In this document: positions 13,123 to 24,359 of the stretch, one piece after another | Numbering within the stretch: position 1 is the first letter of the stretch | Layout: the number at the start of each line of letters is the position of its first letter | NCBI RefSeq assembly: GCF_000237925.1 | Contig: NC_031500.1 | Coordinates: forward strand, 7,437,254-7,501,253 | DNA length: 64,000 nucleotides | Reading direction: 5' to 3' | From: Schistosoma mansoni | Lineage: Eukaryota > Platyhelminthes > Trematoda > Strigeidida > Schistosomatidae | The notes under the pieces: model-generated | The model's input: only the letters and a program-made list of their open reading frames with translations | Databases searched by the model: none | What the model was told of the DNA's origin: nothing | Translations under genes and position numbers: made by a program

Positions 13123-13608
13123 AGTCGACATAGATGTGAAGAAAAATCACGATAACGAGACCTACAAGGGCAGCTAAACACGAACAACACTATCAAAACG
13201 AACTGATCAAAGGATCTTGAAACAATCAAAAAACCCCACTTCTACATAAAGTAGGTGCCTAAAGTGTTGTCAAGAATACAGATAAATGTTCCTCAATTAA
13301 ATAGTCCAACTCAATGAACTTAACACCAGCGAAATCATCTTTATTTGGTGCAGATCTTTTGGACTGTATAGAGTACCAAAAGTTAATATAGGAAGAAATC
13401 GGACATAGTTGTAAGCTGGAGTGACTTGTAGTTGAAGAAAATGTGGGTGCTGAAAGGGTCTAAACACCCTCAGGTTAATAATCAAAAAGTGGTACTTCCA
13501 AATACTATTTTCTACAAAGATACACCGGAGATATATGACTTAATAGAAATGTGAAATTCAAACTGAAATTGTGTAACAACAGGATTAGTTATGACCTTGG
13601 AGACAGTT
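13123..13608. repeat. Inverted copy of 26032-26518 (about 486 bp)
   Basis: The reverse complement of this stretch matches 26032-26518 almost base for base, including a 62-codon open stretch identical in both. Similarity stops abruptly at both ends. I recognise no coding domain, terminal inverted repeat or tail. See findings. Confidence 0.85.
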
Positions 13609-14211
13609 GAAAGCGTAGTTGAGAACAATGAGTGTATCAAGAAGCACGGTGTATAGTAGACAACACTCCTAGTGGAAACCCTACAAATTTTAAGCTTGTT
13701 GAGTACACTTCCATTACGTTCTCCGATTTAATTTGGAATTAATGCTAAATTGGCCCACTTAAGTTCCTAAAGTTCTATATATTACCACCCTGTAGCGTTG
13801 ATAAATTCGAACTCATTTAACAATACTTTGCTACATCAAATTACTGGGCAGCTTCCTCAATTTGTTTTGAAGTTCACTTTTTTAAAAACATTTAGTTTAA
13901 CCAAGTAATTCAGTAATGAAAGTGTACTTTTCCTATGTAACTATTATTGACAAATTTACTGGTTATATACATTAATTACATTCGATACTTGAAAATACAT
14001 TCGGCTATAATAATTTTTCATTAACATAACCCTGTTCCATTTAATGATAGACTACTACAAGTAAAAAATAACCAATAATTACATGACTGTACAGCTGAAG
14101 AAAATGATACCGCTTAAACAAAAGTTTTTTTCACTGTTTTCATTCTTTTTCTTATAGGAAATATCTTCATTTCACATTTGTATTGTATGGGTGGATAAAA
14201 CATATGTATCT

Positions 14212-14345
14212 CTGCTTACCATGCTTGTAAATTAAGGCTATATCGAGGCAGCAATACGCACAGTATGCACATATGCCAATTAGAGACTGACCAGTTGCAG
14301 TCCTAACACATCGATGGGAAGATTCAAACAAGTAATACTAAATGA
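14212..14345 (+). repeat. SM-alpha SINE, 5'-part fragment
   Basis: It matches the unit at 42714-42948 from TTACCATGC through GGCTATATCGAGGCA, CGCACAGTATGCACATATGC and GGGAAGATTCAAACAA. The tRNA-like and hammerhead parts are missing. Confidence 0.75.
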
Positions 14346-15824
14346 ATCTATGTATTAGTTTGTTTGTTGTTGTTTTTTCGAAAAATCTTATTTTTGTGAC
14401 ATTCACAATATTTGACGTAACAAATTTAGTATAATTACTTTAAATACCTTTTCAACTGATAAATGTTTTATTTGTACTGTCATTTACGGTACTTTCTAGT
14501 TATTTTTACGTTTACATAATGGATTTTTTTTAGACGAATCCTTTGATATGGCAAGTATCCTGTTATGTCGACCTGATTTATATGTAGAGTGATGATGAAA
14601 TTTGTAAGAAGCCCGTTAGTTACGTGTACCATAAATAATAACTTAATTGTACTTTTGTAAGACTTGAACATAACTCCTGTCCTTGTAAATGTTAAAGCGT
14701 TTTCTAACCGAACTATGTAGTTACGGGTGTCATCATTTGTTGCAAATATTTCACGAATTTCACTTGTCTATTATTTACTAAACTAAATTATATCGACTGG
14801 ACATTGATGTGATTTTTTTTCACTGAAAATTAGTGGACATTTCAATAACTCATTTAACACTAAAAGTGAAAAGTAATAGGCAAGGGTTTCTGGTGTTGTC
14901 ATATGATGTTAGCTGGATGGTTCGACGGTAAATCTTTCATTGGCTTCCTATGTAACATACTTAGTTTAAGCTTTAAGAAAAGCTTGACTTCTGGGAACCC
15001 CATACTAATAAAAGCATTCTCCTGATCTACAAATCTCCACCGTCTCTATTGATCACAGTTTTGACAAAAATATAAGTACGTTTTAGGTGGTTAGTACATT
15101 TTTAATTACTTGACTTCCATCCCACGAAGTGACAACTAAAAATATTGTTTATAATCGGTCAAAAGATAAATTAAATTGTCACCGTAAACAAACGGAATTT
15201 TGACATAAAAGTGCACTACTGGTAAACCATAGACTAAGACAAAACAACTGAGCGATGTTTCGTAGTTAATAGTGGTTTTTTAAGGCGTATCAATTTGGGA
15301 ACTAAGTCACTTAGGAAAAAATGTTTAAGAGTTATTTTTATGTGTATTCATATACGATTGTTTCTAGCCTAGTATGTAAATGGCTTATTGTTGAGAACTC
15401 TGCACATTTTAGTCTTCGTCCACAATCTGAGGTATGTGGAATTTTGATTGCATGGTCTATCTCATTCTCTCTTTGTTTGAAGTCTTCTTTATTACCGACC
15501 GATCAACAAACCGTGGTATCATTATAAATTATAAGATCAAAGCTTTCAATTTTTGTCTGAACGTTTAATTTACTGTTTATTAATTACTCATATTGTTCTT
15601 CATGATTTTAAGATAGAAACAATGGGACTCTCGTACGCTTCTGTCACAATAAACAATATCATAGATACAATTAAAATAAATCCTACTAGCTCAATATATT
15701 GTAGACATTTTGTGAAAATAACAGTAGAAATAGTTATCTTAAGTCATAATATTGTATGGTAATATATATATAAATCCTACATTCAAATACGTAGTTTAGT
15801 TATGCACTAACTCAATTGACTTAC

Positions 15825-15956
15825 TTAAAAGGAATTGAATGCATAGATTCTTTGTTTCAGATAAGTTTGCATGTAGATAAGACATACAGTCAAGTGGTAT
15901 GTTTAAATCTGGATGGATATTTGAACTGTAGGCGAGCAGTTTAGGTTTATAAGCAT
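15825..15956 (-). CDS. Internal exon of claudin/stargazin-like membrane protein (end of first extracellular loop)
   Basis: On the minus strand a good acceptor (TTGCTTATTCAG) precedes the exon and a GTAAGTC donor follows it. The exon starts with two bases that complete the codon left open by the 22311-23190 exon (G+AT = Asp), so the two join in frame. The 43 full codons read AYKPKLLAYSSNIHPDLNIP and onward, including LDC and an N-glycosylation site (ANLS). Claudin-family first loops carry a W-x(2)-C pair partner Cys; the Cys after Leu-Asp here would suit that role. One base is left over at the donor. Confidence 0.65.
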
Positions 15957-16416
15957 CTGAATAAGCAAAACATGGACACAAAAGATTACAGAATATAAGA
16001 AAATTTGAAAATTTGACAGAGGTATGTTACTGCTTCAAAAAGATGACTGAAAAGGTCATTTGTTAAGGTTATTTCATTAAATGTTGACTTCATTCTGGAA
16101 CTGAAACTAGCTGTCGAACAACTAATCTATAAAAACATGTAGCATCACCGTCACTTTATTTTTAGTCCCGGACTCTCTAGTGGCATTAAACACAAATAAC
16201 AGTCATTATTCATTACACTATATCATAAACTGAAATAGGTTGAACTGTAGGTCAGTCATCTGACAGTATGGTGTTTGTCAATATTCCTGAAGATGATGTT
16301 GGTCCATCAGGAAGAAACCTCTGTATAACTAGATGAACTGACTTTGTAGATATCATTATCAAGGTTTGACTTGATAATTTTTGAGCATTGGGTAGATTCT
16401 TATAGATAAATTATAT

Positions 16417-16918
16417 ATTTGTAATATCACAATGAGTAGAAAAATTAGATTTTCTGACGTTTTGTGACTCAGTGCAAGCCACTTCTTAAGTAAATAAACA
16501 AGCAAATCAAAATTAATCCAAGTTTAAATAGTACAAAGGAATAAAAGTTGTATTATTTAAACTTAGGTTNNNNNNNNNNNNNNNNNNNNNNNNNNNNNNN
16601 NNNNNNNNNNNNNNNNNNNNNNNNNNNNNNNNNNNNNNNNNNNNNNNNNNNNNNNNNNNNNNNNNNNNNNNNNNNNNNNNNNNNNNNNNNNNNNNNNNNN
16701 NNNNNNNNNNNNNNNNNNNNNNNNNNNNNNNNNNNNNNNNNNNNNNNNNNNNNNNNNNNNNNNNNNNNNTAAATAGTACAAAGGAATAAAAGTTGTATTA
16801 TTTAAACTTAGGTTAATTTTGATTTGTTAATTTATTTACTGAAGAAGTGGCTTGCACTGAGTGACGAAACGTCAGAAAATCTAATCTTTCTACTCATTGT
16901 GATATTACAAATATATTA
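16417..16918. repeat. Fold-back (inverted repeat) around an N gap
   Basis: The left arm (16417-16530) and right arm (16807-16918) are reverse complements with few differences. A 45-base unit containing TAAATAGTACAAAGGAATAA occurs both immediately left (ending 16569) and immediately right (from 16770) of the Ns, in the same orientation. If the two units are one overlap, the real structure is a hairpin with arms of about 115 bp and a loop of about 45 bases. Confidence 0.8.
16570..16769. other. Assembly gap (200 N)
   Basis: A placeholder of exactly 200 N, the same length as the other three gaps. It lies in the centre of a palindrome and is flanked by a 45-base direct duplication. Confidence 0.95.
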
Positions 16919-18289
16919 ATTTATTTATTGATGAACTGCCGTTGAACTGTATATTACTGTTTCTAACTGTAACAAAGTATCGGTAATTTGAATTGCATAG
17001 AACCGTTATATCCCTCAAGATTATATATAGGGTTTGTTAATTGTTGCTTGCTAATATCAAACCTACGTTCAGACCTTTTTGGAGGTTGTCTTCAAACAGG
17101 GAACTCTGATGCTTATTCAAGAAGAACTGACCGGCCATACGAGCTGTACAACGAAACACTAGTTACTGATAATCAACTAATTAGTGTATACAAATAAATA
17201 ATCATCGAATCTAGCCCTTCATTAACAATATAATCCTACTTAGGTATTTGTTACTAATTCTAAAGTGTAAACCAGAATGTGTAGTGTGGTTATGAAACTA
17301 AAAGAGTGGGATTCAGTTAAATTTTATTTGGTGTTGATGATTGTAAAACTGAGTCACATGCTCTTACTCACCTTCATCAAAATAATCTATCAATGGTGTA
17401 GGCAGTCAAATACAGATTGTTCAATGAACAGTTTATAAAGTCACACACTCTAAGTCATAACATGTCTTATTGTTAGACGGTCAAATCATAAGGATGAATT
17501 TCGTTATTAGATATGCTGGTTTACTTTTTTATTAAATTCTAGGACATGACTTAAGTTTCGACTTTATTTAATCTATAGCGTAACGTTTGGGATTAAGTAC
17601 ATACGTAATACGAACACTACTGACTGGTTTTTTTAAAATTTCTATTCTACTTTGAACATAAAATCTGATAATTTTTCTATTTATCATTAATCAGACAGCA
17701 TCGACGTCTGTTATTATTACCGGTGTTCTCCAACCACTCACATGTACCATTGCCGGAAGTCATTCAGAGAAACGTTTTACCGTTACATCATCAAACCATA
17801 TATTTATTCTGGTTACGTTAATCATGAATAATACAGTCGCTAGGTGCACAATTCAATTTATGTAAGATATTACACTCCATTGTGCAGAATCAAGAAAAGT
17901 TACAAACTATTTGAAATTCAAATAATAGTAATACTGAACTATTAAGTTATAATAATATCCACAAAAAACCCTTTCATAGAACAGTAATATTGACGATAGT
18001 AAAAAACAGTTCGAAAAGAATAAATGAAATCGAGTAATATGACGTATAAGTTTATATTGAAGAAAGTTGAAGGAAGATAAAAGTTAATACATGCTCAAAA
18101 TCAAATTTAATTTAAAATACAGAAGATGTCTTCCAAACATCAATTGAAATGTTTACACAGATTGCAAGTTAGAATGTTCTCACACTCTGAAAAACATATG
18201 ACTAAAATTCCGTGAATTTATGAACTACCGATTTATATTGGTCTTCTGAAGTTCCATATGGTTCCCTTTTACATCTTATGTAAAGAGCA

Positions 18290-20425
18290 TAAACTCCAAC
18301 TGTAGCTCTTCTGGAGTTACGGCCTGTAACAAGCAGGAGTGAAGAATAAGCGTTGGTCATCAGGTCAGCAACCACATCCCATTGAAAACAACCTTGTCAA
18401 AAAAACGCTTACCAAAAAATTCACTTAAATCACTTAAACTCTGACCTCGAAGTTGAAGAATCTTCATTTAAAAAAATTATGACGCCTCATGATGAAAGTC
18501 AAGATTCTTTAGAAACCACGAAGCCGATAACCCTTCTGAAGGTGATAGCGACAATTTACATAGGTATATGCAGTGTTCAGAAAATGTGAGAGATTAGGAT
18601 GATCGGTCAAATAGCTATTGAAGTGGAAAGATACAACTTGATGGTGCTCCCAATAAGTGAAACCCATCCTTTTAAAATAAGAAGGAATGGTTCACAATGA
18701 ATTTTATCTGTTTCTGTCCACCACTACTGATAGCAACGAAGGCGACAGAGATCAGTTTTATGAGATGCTGTAGTCGATCATAGAGAATCGTCCAGAAAAG
18801 CACTTGAACACACTGATGGGAGACTTAAACGCCAAAGTCGGAATGTACAACACCGCGTATGAACATATCATAAGATGACATAGACTTACTGGGAGAAAGG
18901 AATGGGAATGGTGATAGATTTGCAAATTTATATGCATTCAATAAAACAATTATAGATGGTACAATAACACACCACAAACGTGTGCACAAAGCTACATGGT
19001 TCGGTGATGTTTGAATGAACCAATGATTTCTTTGTATTGATGACTGTTGTGATTTTGAATTCCAAATACAATACATTCGTTTGTGCTCATCTAATACTTC
19101 TTGATCAAATTGCGTTATTCCTGGGATTACTAGTTTAAAGTACAATTCAAATACTTCTGATTATCATAGGTTCTCAACGGATTACATTATATAGAACCAG
19201 ATCAAACAGATCCGTATCACTAGAAATCCATAAAATCAACGGAAGACGTGAGATTAAAGAGAACAGCTGACATATCTTCAGATCTCTACATGGTAGTGTT
19301 TACAATGAAGCAGTAGTAATAGTAATAGTGATAGTATTGATAAAAGTAGAAGTAGTAGTGATAGTTGCAGTAGTAGTAATAATAGTTTTAGTAGTTCTTC
19401 AACTTTCAATCCGCCCCTTCTTTGTTTAGATGGATGTTTTGATGACCCTGGATCCACGAAATTCCCATCCTAAAAGTGCTTCTCATGCTTGCTTGGACAG
19501 CGTCAATGCAACTGCTTGAATATGTAGAGCATTTTCTTCTTCATGACCGGATTATCTGCATCACTAAAAATTCGGAAGGTCAGAGGAAGACGTGAGATTA
19601 AAGAGGGCAGCTGACATAGCTTCAGATCACCACCTGATTATGGCCAAGATGAAACCGAAGCTAAAGAAACACTGAACAATAGGAGAAATAGAATTGGAGA
19701 GGTCAAATACAGTCTTCGTTCGAGATACTGACAAACTCAACGAATCTAAGATAACTTTCAACAACAGGTTCCAAGTTTTATGAGATCAACTCAAAGAAAA
19801 GGAAACTACTATGGAGGACAACTGGAAAAGGATCAAAGAAGCATTCACTTCAACGTGTCAGGAGGTTCTGGGTCGCAAGAAGCATCATCATATGGAATGA
19901 ATCTCTATGGAAACGCTGGACAGAATTCAAAAAAAGGAAGACAGCAATTAACAAGTCGAACAAGAATAGAGAAAGTCAAGGCACACACCGAATACACCGA
20001 AGCAAACAAGAGAGTGAAGTGGATCATTAGAACCGACAAGTAGAAGTACGTGTAGAACCTGACAATGACAGCAGAATGAGCTATATGAAAAGAAAATATG
20101 AGACACCTATATAATGATATAATGAAGAAACTAGTAAGCAAAAGTATTGTAAACCAGAGCTATCAGTCAAGGATAAAGAAAACACGCCAATCACTGAGAC
20201 TGAAGAACAGTGGAACAGACCAAATCATAACACTATGGATAATTGTTGAACAATCAGTTGAACGGGACTCGTCACTATACATTGACTTCATTGATTATGA
20301 CAAAGTATTTGGAAGTTTGGATAGGAGAATCTTATGGAGCCCTCTCTGACGCTATGGTGTGCTTGAGGAGATTGTCAACATTATTCGGAATTCATTCATC
20401 GAACTACACTTCAAAGTAGTTATAT
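18290..20425 (+). mobile_element. RTE-clade LINE: endonuclease and start of reverse transcriptase, degraded
   Basis: Broken frames follow the order of an RTE protein. About 18600-18650 reads QIAIEVERYNL, near the endonuclease start. 18805-18845 reads MGDLNAKVGMYNT, the catalytic G-D-x-N-A. About 19560-19680 holds the end of the endonuclease. 19780-20040 corresponds to the lysine-rich linker (EKVKAHTEYTEANKRVK). 20200-20345 holds the RT palm start (IVEQSVERDSSLYIDFIDYD). Numerous stops, frameshifts and an internal duplication make it inactive. One segment with AAGACGTGAGATTAAAGAG occurs twice, at about 19200-19290 and 19550-19640. An AGTAGTAAT-type microsatellite lies between the two copies. 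The C-terminal part resumes at about 21600 after unrelated repeat sequence. Confidence 0.75.
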
Positions 20426-20476
20426 ATCGAAGAGAATTATGAATGGTAACTTCCGAGGTCCAATTTACCTGTTTTC

Positions 20477-20612
20477 TGAGATAAAGCCAAGCAATACCTA
20501 TTTAACACTCAAAACGAAGGTCGAAACTGGCGATTCTATGAAAATAAACTACCATAATCTTACATATTTATTATATTGATATTTGCGATTTGTGTATCAG
20601 TACACAATAGAT
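20477..20612 (+). repeat. Dispersed repeat, shared with 41979-42112
   Basis: About 135 bases co-linear with 41979-42112 (by eye high-eighties percent). They include AATACCTATTTAACACT, AAGGTCGAAACTGGCGATTC and GAAAATAAACTACC. Family unknown. It lies between two parts of the RTE LINE, so it is probably part of a later insertion. Confidence 0.65.
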
Positions 20613-20824
20613 TCTGCGGACTCAAAGGCTTGAAAACTGTCTAAAATGCTAAATAGTTTGTGCACTGTTTGTGACTTTCTACATTCAGATGCTATTATTG
20701 ATATGTCCCGATAAGAATTATGAATGGTAACTTTGGGATCCGTTTATGCACCAATATGATACATATATTTTTATCGTATAATTGTTAAATAACTAAACTA
20801 TTCACACTCATGTCTCTCTTATTA

Positions 20825-21140
20825 TGAACTTTATTTTGACCTATGAACTATTATTATACGATTTACCACTCTCGAGTTATGTTCTGTCTATCAATTACTA
20901 TCCCCTTATTCACAGCCACATATGGCTAATTCTTGTACAAATGTTATTCTCTATTTTATGGTATGATGTAGTCTGTCTGTTTGGTTTATAAACTCAATAT
21001 ATTTGAAATAAATGATTCATATTGAAGAGGCTGTGATCGGTGTTCTGGACTTAACTGACTGGGTTAGGCAGGAAACGGGACCAACAAGTACTCTAGACTG
21101 CTTGTACGGGTTTCGTGTGTCATTGGTCCGATCGATAATT
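20825..21140 (+). repeat. Dispersed LTR-like repeat, copy B
   Basis: Co-linear with copy A at 8035-8350, with a TTTATAAAC box and GAAATAAATGATTC in the same spacing. It is a probable fossil solo LTR, inserted within the RTE LINE region. Old. Confidence 0.45.
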
Positions 21141-21404
21141 CACTGCTCTCTAAATGGCGGTATTATCACGTTATACATTAACAGAGCATCCAGATTACAA
21201 GTTATAACAAGATGAAAATGTGGGTCTTAGTGTAGTGCCACAAGGATTTTATCGTGAGTTCAGTGAGTTTGACTTTATTAAAGATTGTGGCTGGGTGGCG
21301 TTATACGAAATTGAAACTTTAGGAACCTGTACTGAAACGATCGATAAATGAGATGGGAAAGGCCAATTGATTGCTCAGTGCAAAATTGCATTGTGCTTTC
21401 CTAA

Positions 21405-22033
21405 AGTATGAAAACCATACATCAAATACATAATTTGCACATATTCCACCAGTTGTCCTTTACATGATTCATGATTCATTCAATTCCATCGTGATTACAA
21501 TTACCTTCTGCTTCTTTCCCTCTTTTCTTTAACTGAATCTTCCCAATCTTCTTCAGGTATGCATTCTACTTCCTACTGGTCCTACATACTACTTAAATCT
21601 GTCAACATATGTAGTATACACCACACCACAACCGTCATCAAAAAAGTGCAAGCATTTCTAAACACTTGTCTATGAAAGATAATCAGTGTTCGTTGTGCGG
21701 ATACCATCAGTAACAACTTACTGTGTGAGAGAACAAACCAGTTTCCATCTGAAGAGGAAATTAGGTGAAGACGTTGGAGGTGAATAGGATATGCATTGAC
21801 AAAATGAACAAACTGCATCATGACGCAATCCCTGACTTGGAATCCCGAAGAGGTAAGGGAAAGCTTAAGTCCAAGAAACATTTTAAGTCTGGAATCGGAA
21901 GCAGACTTTAAGAGAATGTATAGCAATTGGAAACAAGTGTCAAGGATTTTCCAGGACAGATTTTAATGGGGAATGTTCGTGGTCCACCTTTGCCCCTTTG
22001 CGAGGGGTAACAGATGTAGGTTGGTAAGTAAGT
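21405..22033 (+). mobile_element. RTE LINE C-terminal part and 3' end; most of it duplicated in inverted form at 44030-44586
   Basis: From about 21600 the frames encode the RTE C-terminal region (HHTTTVIKKVQAFLN, then FPSEEEIR, TWNPEE and IFQDR). The protein end is AFARGNRCR-like and a GGTAAGTAAG 3' tail sits at 22020-22030. The part 21417-21965 is matched by the reverse complement of 44030-44586 at about 96% by eye, including about 180 bases upstream of the LINE homology. It may be the displaced 3' end of the LINE starting at 18290. Confidence 0.7.
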
Positions 22034-22310
22034 TATACACAGCCTAATCCTAGTACTTCTCACTTAACCGTTTCATCAGAGGCGAACAAGTCTGGGTTAT
22101 ATCTGTGATTGATAACTGGAGACCTGTTCATGTTTTCCAACGTCCAAATCCATATCCCGCATGGTTTAAGTAACACTGACCAAGTTATGATGTAGTATAC
22201 TCATCCTTTAGTGGCCTTTATTTATTTCTGTAATAAATTTCGTAATAAAATATTGATCACGAATCAGATACTATGTCTAGGATACAAAACGTAATACTAT
22301 TTTTATTTAC

Positions 22311-23190
22311 CTGCTAATCGAAAACACATTGTCCAGATACCAGCTTGCAAATTCATAATTAACCATAAATTTCTGTTCATTTCATCATCTTGTGTATCAT
22401 CTAATAAATCTCCATGCTCTACTAACTGTATCCATTCATGACGTGTAAATGTATATTTATTACGTGTAAATAATCTTGGTGTTATTGTTTCACGTGATAA
22501 ATGCTTTGGTGTATTTTCGGTAGATGTAATATGTTTATCTGAATGTACGACAATACCGATGATTTCATTCATCTTATATGTAACTGTCAAACAATTTTTA
22601 TATAAATGCTTCAGTATTCTCCAATTTAATATTTTACCATCACGAAATATGATAAATTCTAAGGTATAGTTATTAATATGATCATTATTATTATTATTAT
22701 TATTATTAATATTACTACTGATCCATTTCTTTGGATCTTCTAAGATTAAAAATTCTGTTTGATTAACTAATGACGTATTGTACAGGTTACCATTTTCATG
22801 CCCACTGACTGTTGAGCAATTTTGTTTGATTGAAAATAGTTCCAATAATTTAATAAATTTAAAATGAACATTCTCCCAATAAGGTGTTAATGTTGCTCCA
22901 ATAAACAATAATGCACCAATAAATGGTATAAGTATGGCTAAAAATAATGTTTTACGATAGACTGGATTCAATGGAATTGGTGTTCTGACCAATCGCCATC
23001 GATGAAATTTCTTTTTTTGTATATACTGTCTTGTATAAAGATTCACTACAGTTGAATTATTATGAATAGGATTATTTGGATTAGTATAAGTACTTGTGAC
23101 AGCAGTATTATACAATGCAAGTGCTGAGATTGAACTTGATCGACGTGAATTTGGTGAAGCCGGTTGAGTTAATGAAGTGATATTAATCAT
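22311..23190 (-). CDS. First coding exon of a claudin/stargazin-like four-helix membrane protein
   Basis: On the minus strand an ATG at 23188-23190 opens 293 codons, ended by a CAG|GTAAAT donor at 22311/22310. The first ~80 residues are a Ser/Asn/Thr-rich, basic cytoplasmic stretch (KKKFHRWR near residue 60). One hydrophobic helix follows at about residues 81-105 (LFLAILIPFIGALLFIGATL), then TPYW, the Trp that often follows helix 1 in claudin-superfamily proteins. A long extracellular loop with several N-x-S/T sites and an eight-Asn run follows. Near the end is AGIWTMC, a match to the family's G-(I/L)-W-x2-C signature. Loop 1 is much longer than in claudins, nearer the CACNG/stargazin or TMEM178 type. 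The protein would act at the plasma membrane, as a channel accessory or junction protein. The subfamily is not resolved. The frame is also open some way upstream of the ATG. Confidence 0.75.
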
Positions 23191-24292
23191 AATTGAAATC
23201 TGTTGATCATAACTCCATGAAACGATATGATTTTATCTTATAACACTAGTGTTGATTATGAATATCAGTTGTAGGAAAAAAAAAGTATTTCTCAATAAGA
23301 TTTTTATAGTAAACTATTCTTTAAATTTTTCTCAAATTTTAAAAATTCATTCACCGAAATTACTCCTTATGAATGAACAACAACATTTTAACAAAGTGAA
23401 ATATTTATGTACAATTATAGTTTATCATCAACTTACGATCAGTAATTATCACAATAAACAAATAGGAAATATACTGATCTGTATGTAGTATCTATACACA
23501 CACACACACACATATTGATACATCTGTACATAACCTGAATGTGATCACCTCGTATTCTAGATTTTTTTTATCCTAAAGATATGAATTAGAGATCGTGTGG
23601 TAGACATATATGCGTTGAGTTTTATCGATTGTTCTTAAATTAGACCAGATCCTCTGATGATATAATAAAACACGGTCAACTTCGTTATCTATCTATTCAT
23701 CTATCAACTCTTAAATTTGTTGAACGAAGAGAAATGACTGAAACACACATATACATAGGAAGGGAGTAAAGTGTCTAAAATTAAGGGAAAATGGCAAACA
23801 ACAGTCAGAAAGAAAAATGCTCTAGGATGAACCTGAAAATGAGTTTGATAATAAACAGTAAGAGGAAAACGGAAAGAAAGAAAGAATGAGTAAATGAAAC
23901 AATGGGAAAATGGTAACTAACAAATAAACAAAATAAATGGATATAATTGGTAAGTGAAGTTTGGTGTGTCTGTGTAACTACCGTGATGAATATAGCTACA
24001 AACGAGCGCACATCCATTTATCGCTTTTAATGGATGTCTGTCAAAACATTCTTATAGCCATAAAATGGTGATAACTAACCTCAGGTGTTTTAGTGAGTCC
24101 GGAAAAGTCTTGATCACAATCCTCGAGGAGAAATTATGAGAAATGCGTTAGAACTGAATACAACAATTTGCCCTAACCTTATTCAGGAAGAATAATAACT
24201 GAACACGCCATAACGAGATTGAATCATAAAGAATAGGTAATCGATAATTGAGTATTTATCATAAAGAACTAGGTCAATACAGCCATTTGAAG

Positions 24293-24359
<67 letters not shown>

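Larger units (their letters stand above)
7736..15824 (-). other. Large intron of the four-helix membrane gene
   Basis: This 8.1-kb stretch should hold the missing helix-2 exon, but I could not find a convincing one. It contains the LTR-like repeat at 8035-8350 and (AT)n microsatellites at 11315-11345 and 13012-13030. A decayed hammerhead-SINE remnant lies at 11960-12045, the inverted copy at 13123-13608, and an SM-alpha fragment at 14212-14345. Several 60-95-codon open stretches (for example around 8316-8600 and 9734-10089, the latter open on both strands) match nothing I know and lack splice context. I treat them as non-coding. Confidence 0.5.
15957..22310 (-). other. Intron of the four-helix membrane gene filled with repeats
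   Basis: This 6.4-kb intron is bounded by GTAAAT at 22310 and TTCAG at 15957 on the minus strand. It contains the gap-centred fold-back at 16417-16918 and a long RTE LINE in the opposite orientation (18290-22033). Inside that LINE region are other repeats. 16919-18280 holds nothing I recognise. Confidence 0.55.

Noticed and set aside
13297-13485. A conserved 62-codon protein, because it is identical at 26153-26341
   Set aside because: The identity is explained by the 486-bp inverted duplicate; the non-coding flanks are equally conserved.
18825-19145. 106-codon minus-strand frame, and the one at 19905-20141
   Set aside because: Antisense shadows of the RTE LINE on the plus strand.
19310-19400. 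CRISPR-like array in the AGTAGTAAT tract
   Set aside because: It is a degenerate trinucleotide microsatellite without spacers, in a eukaryotic genome.
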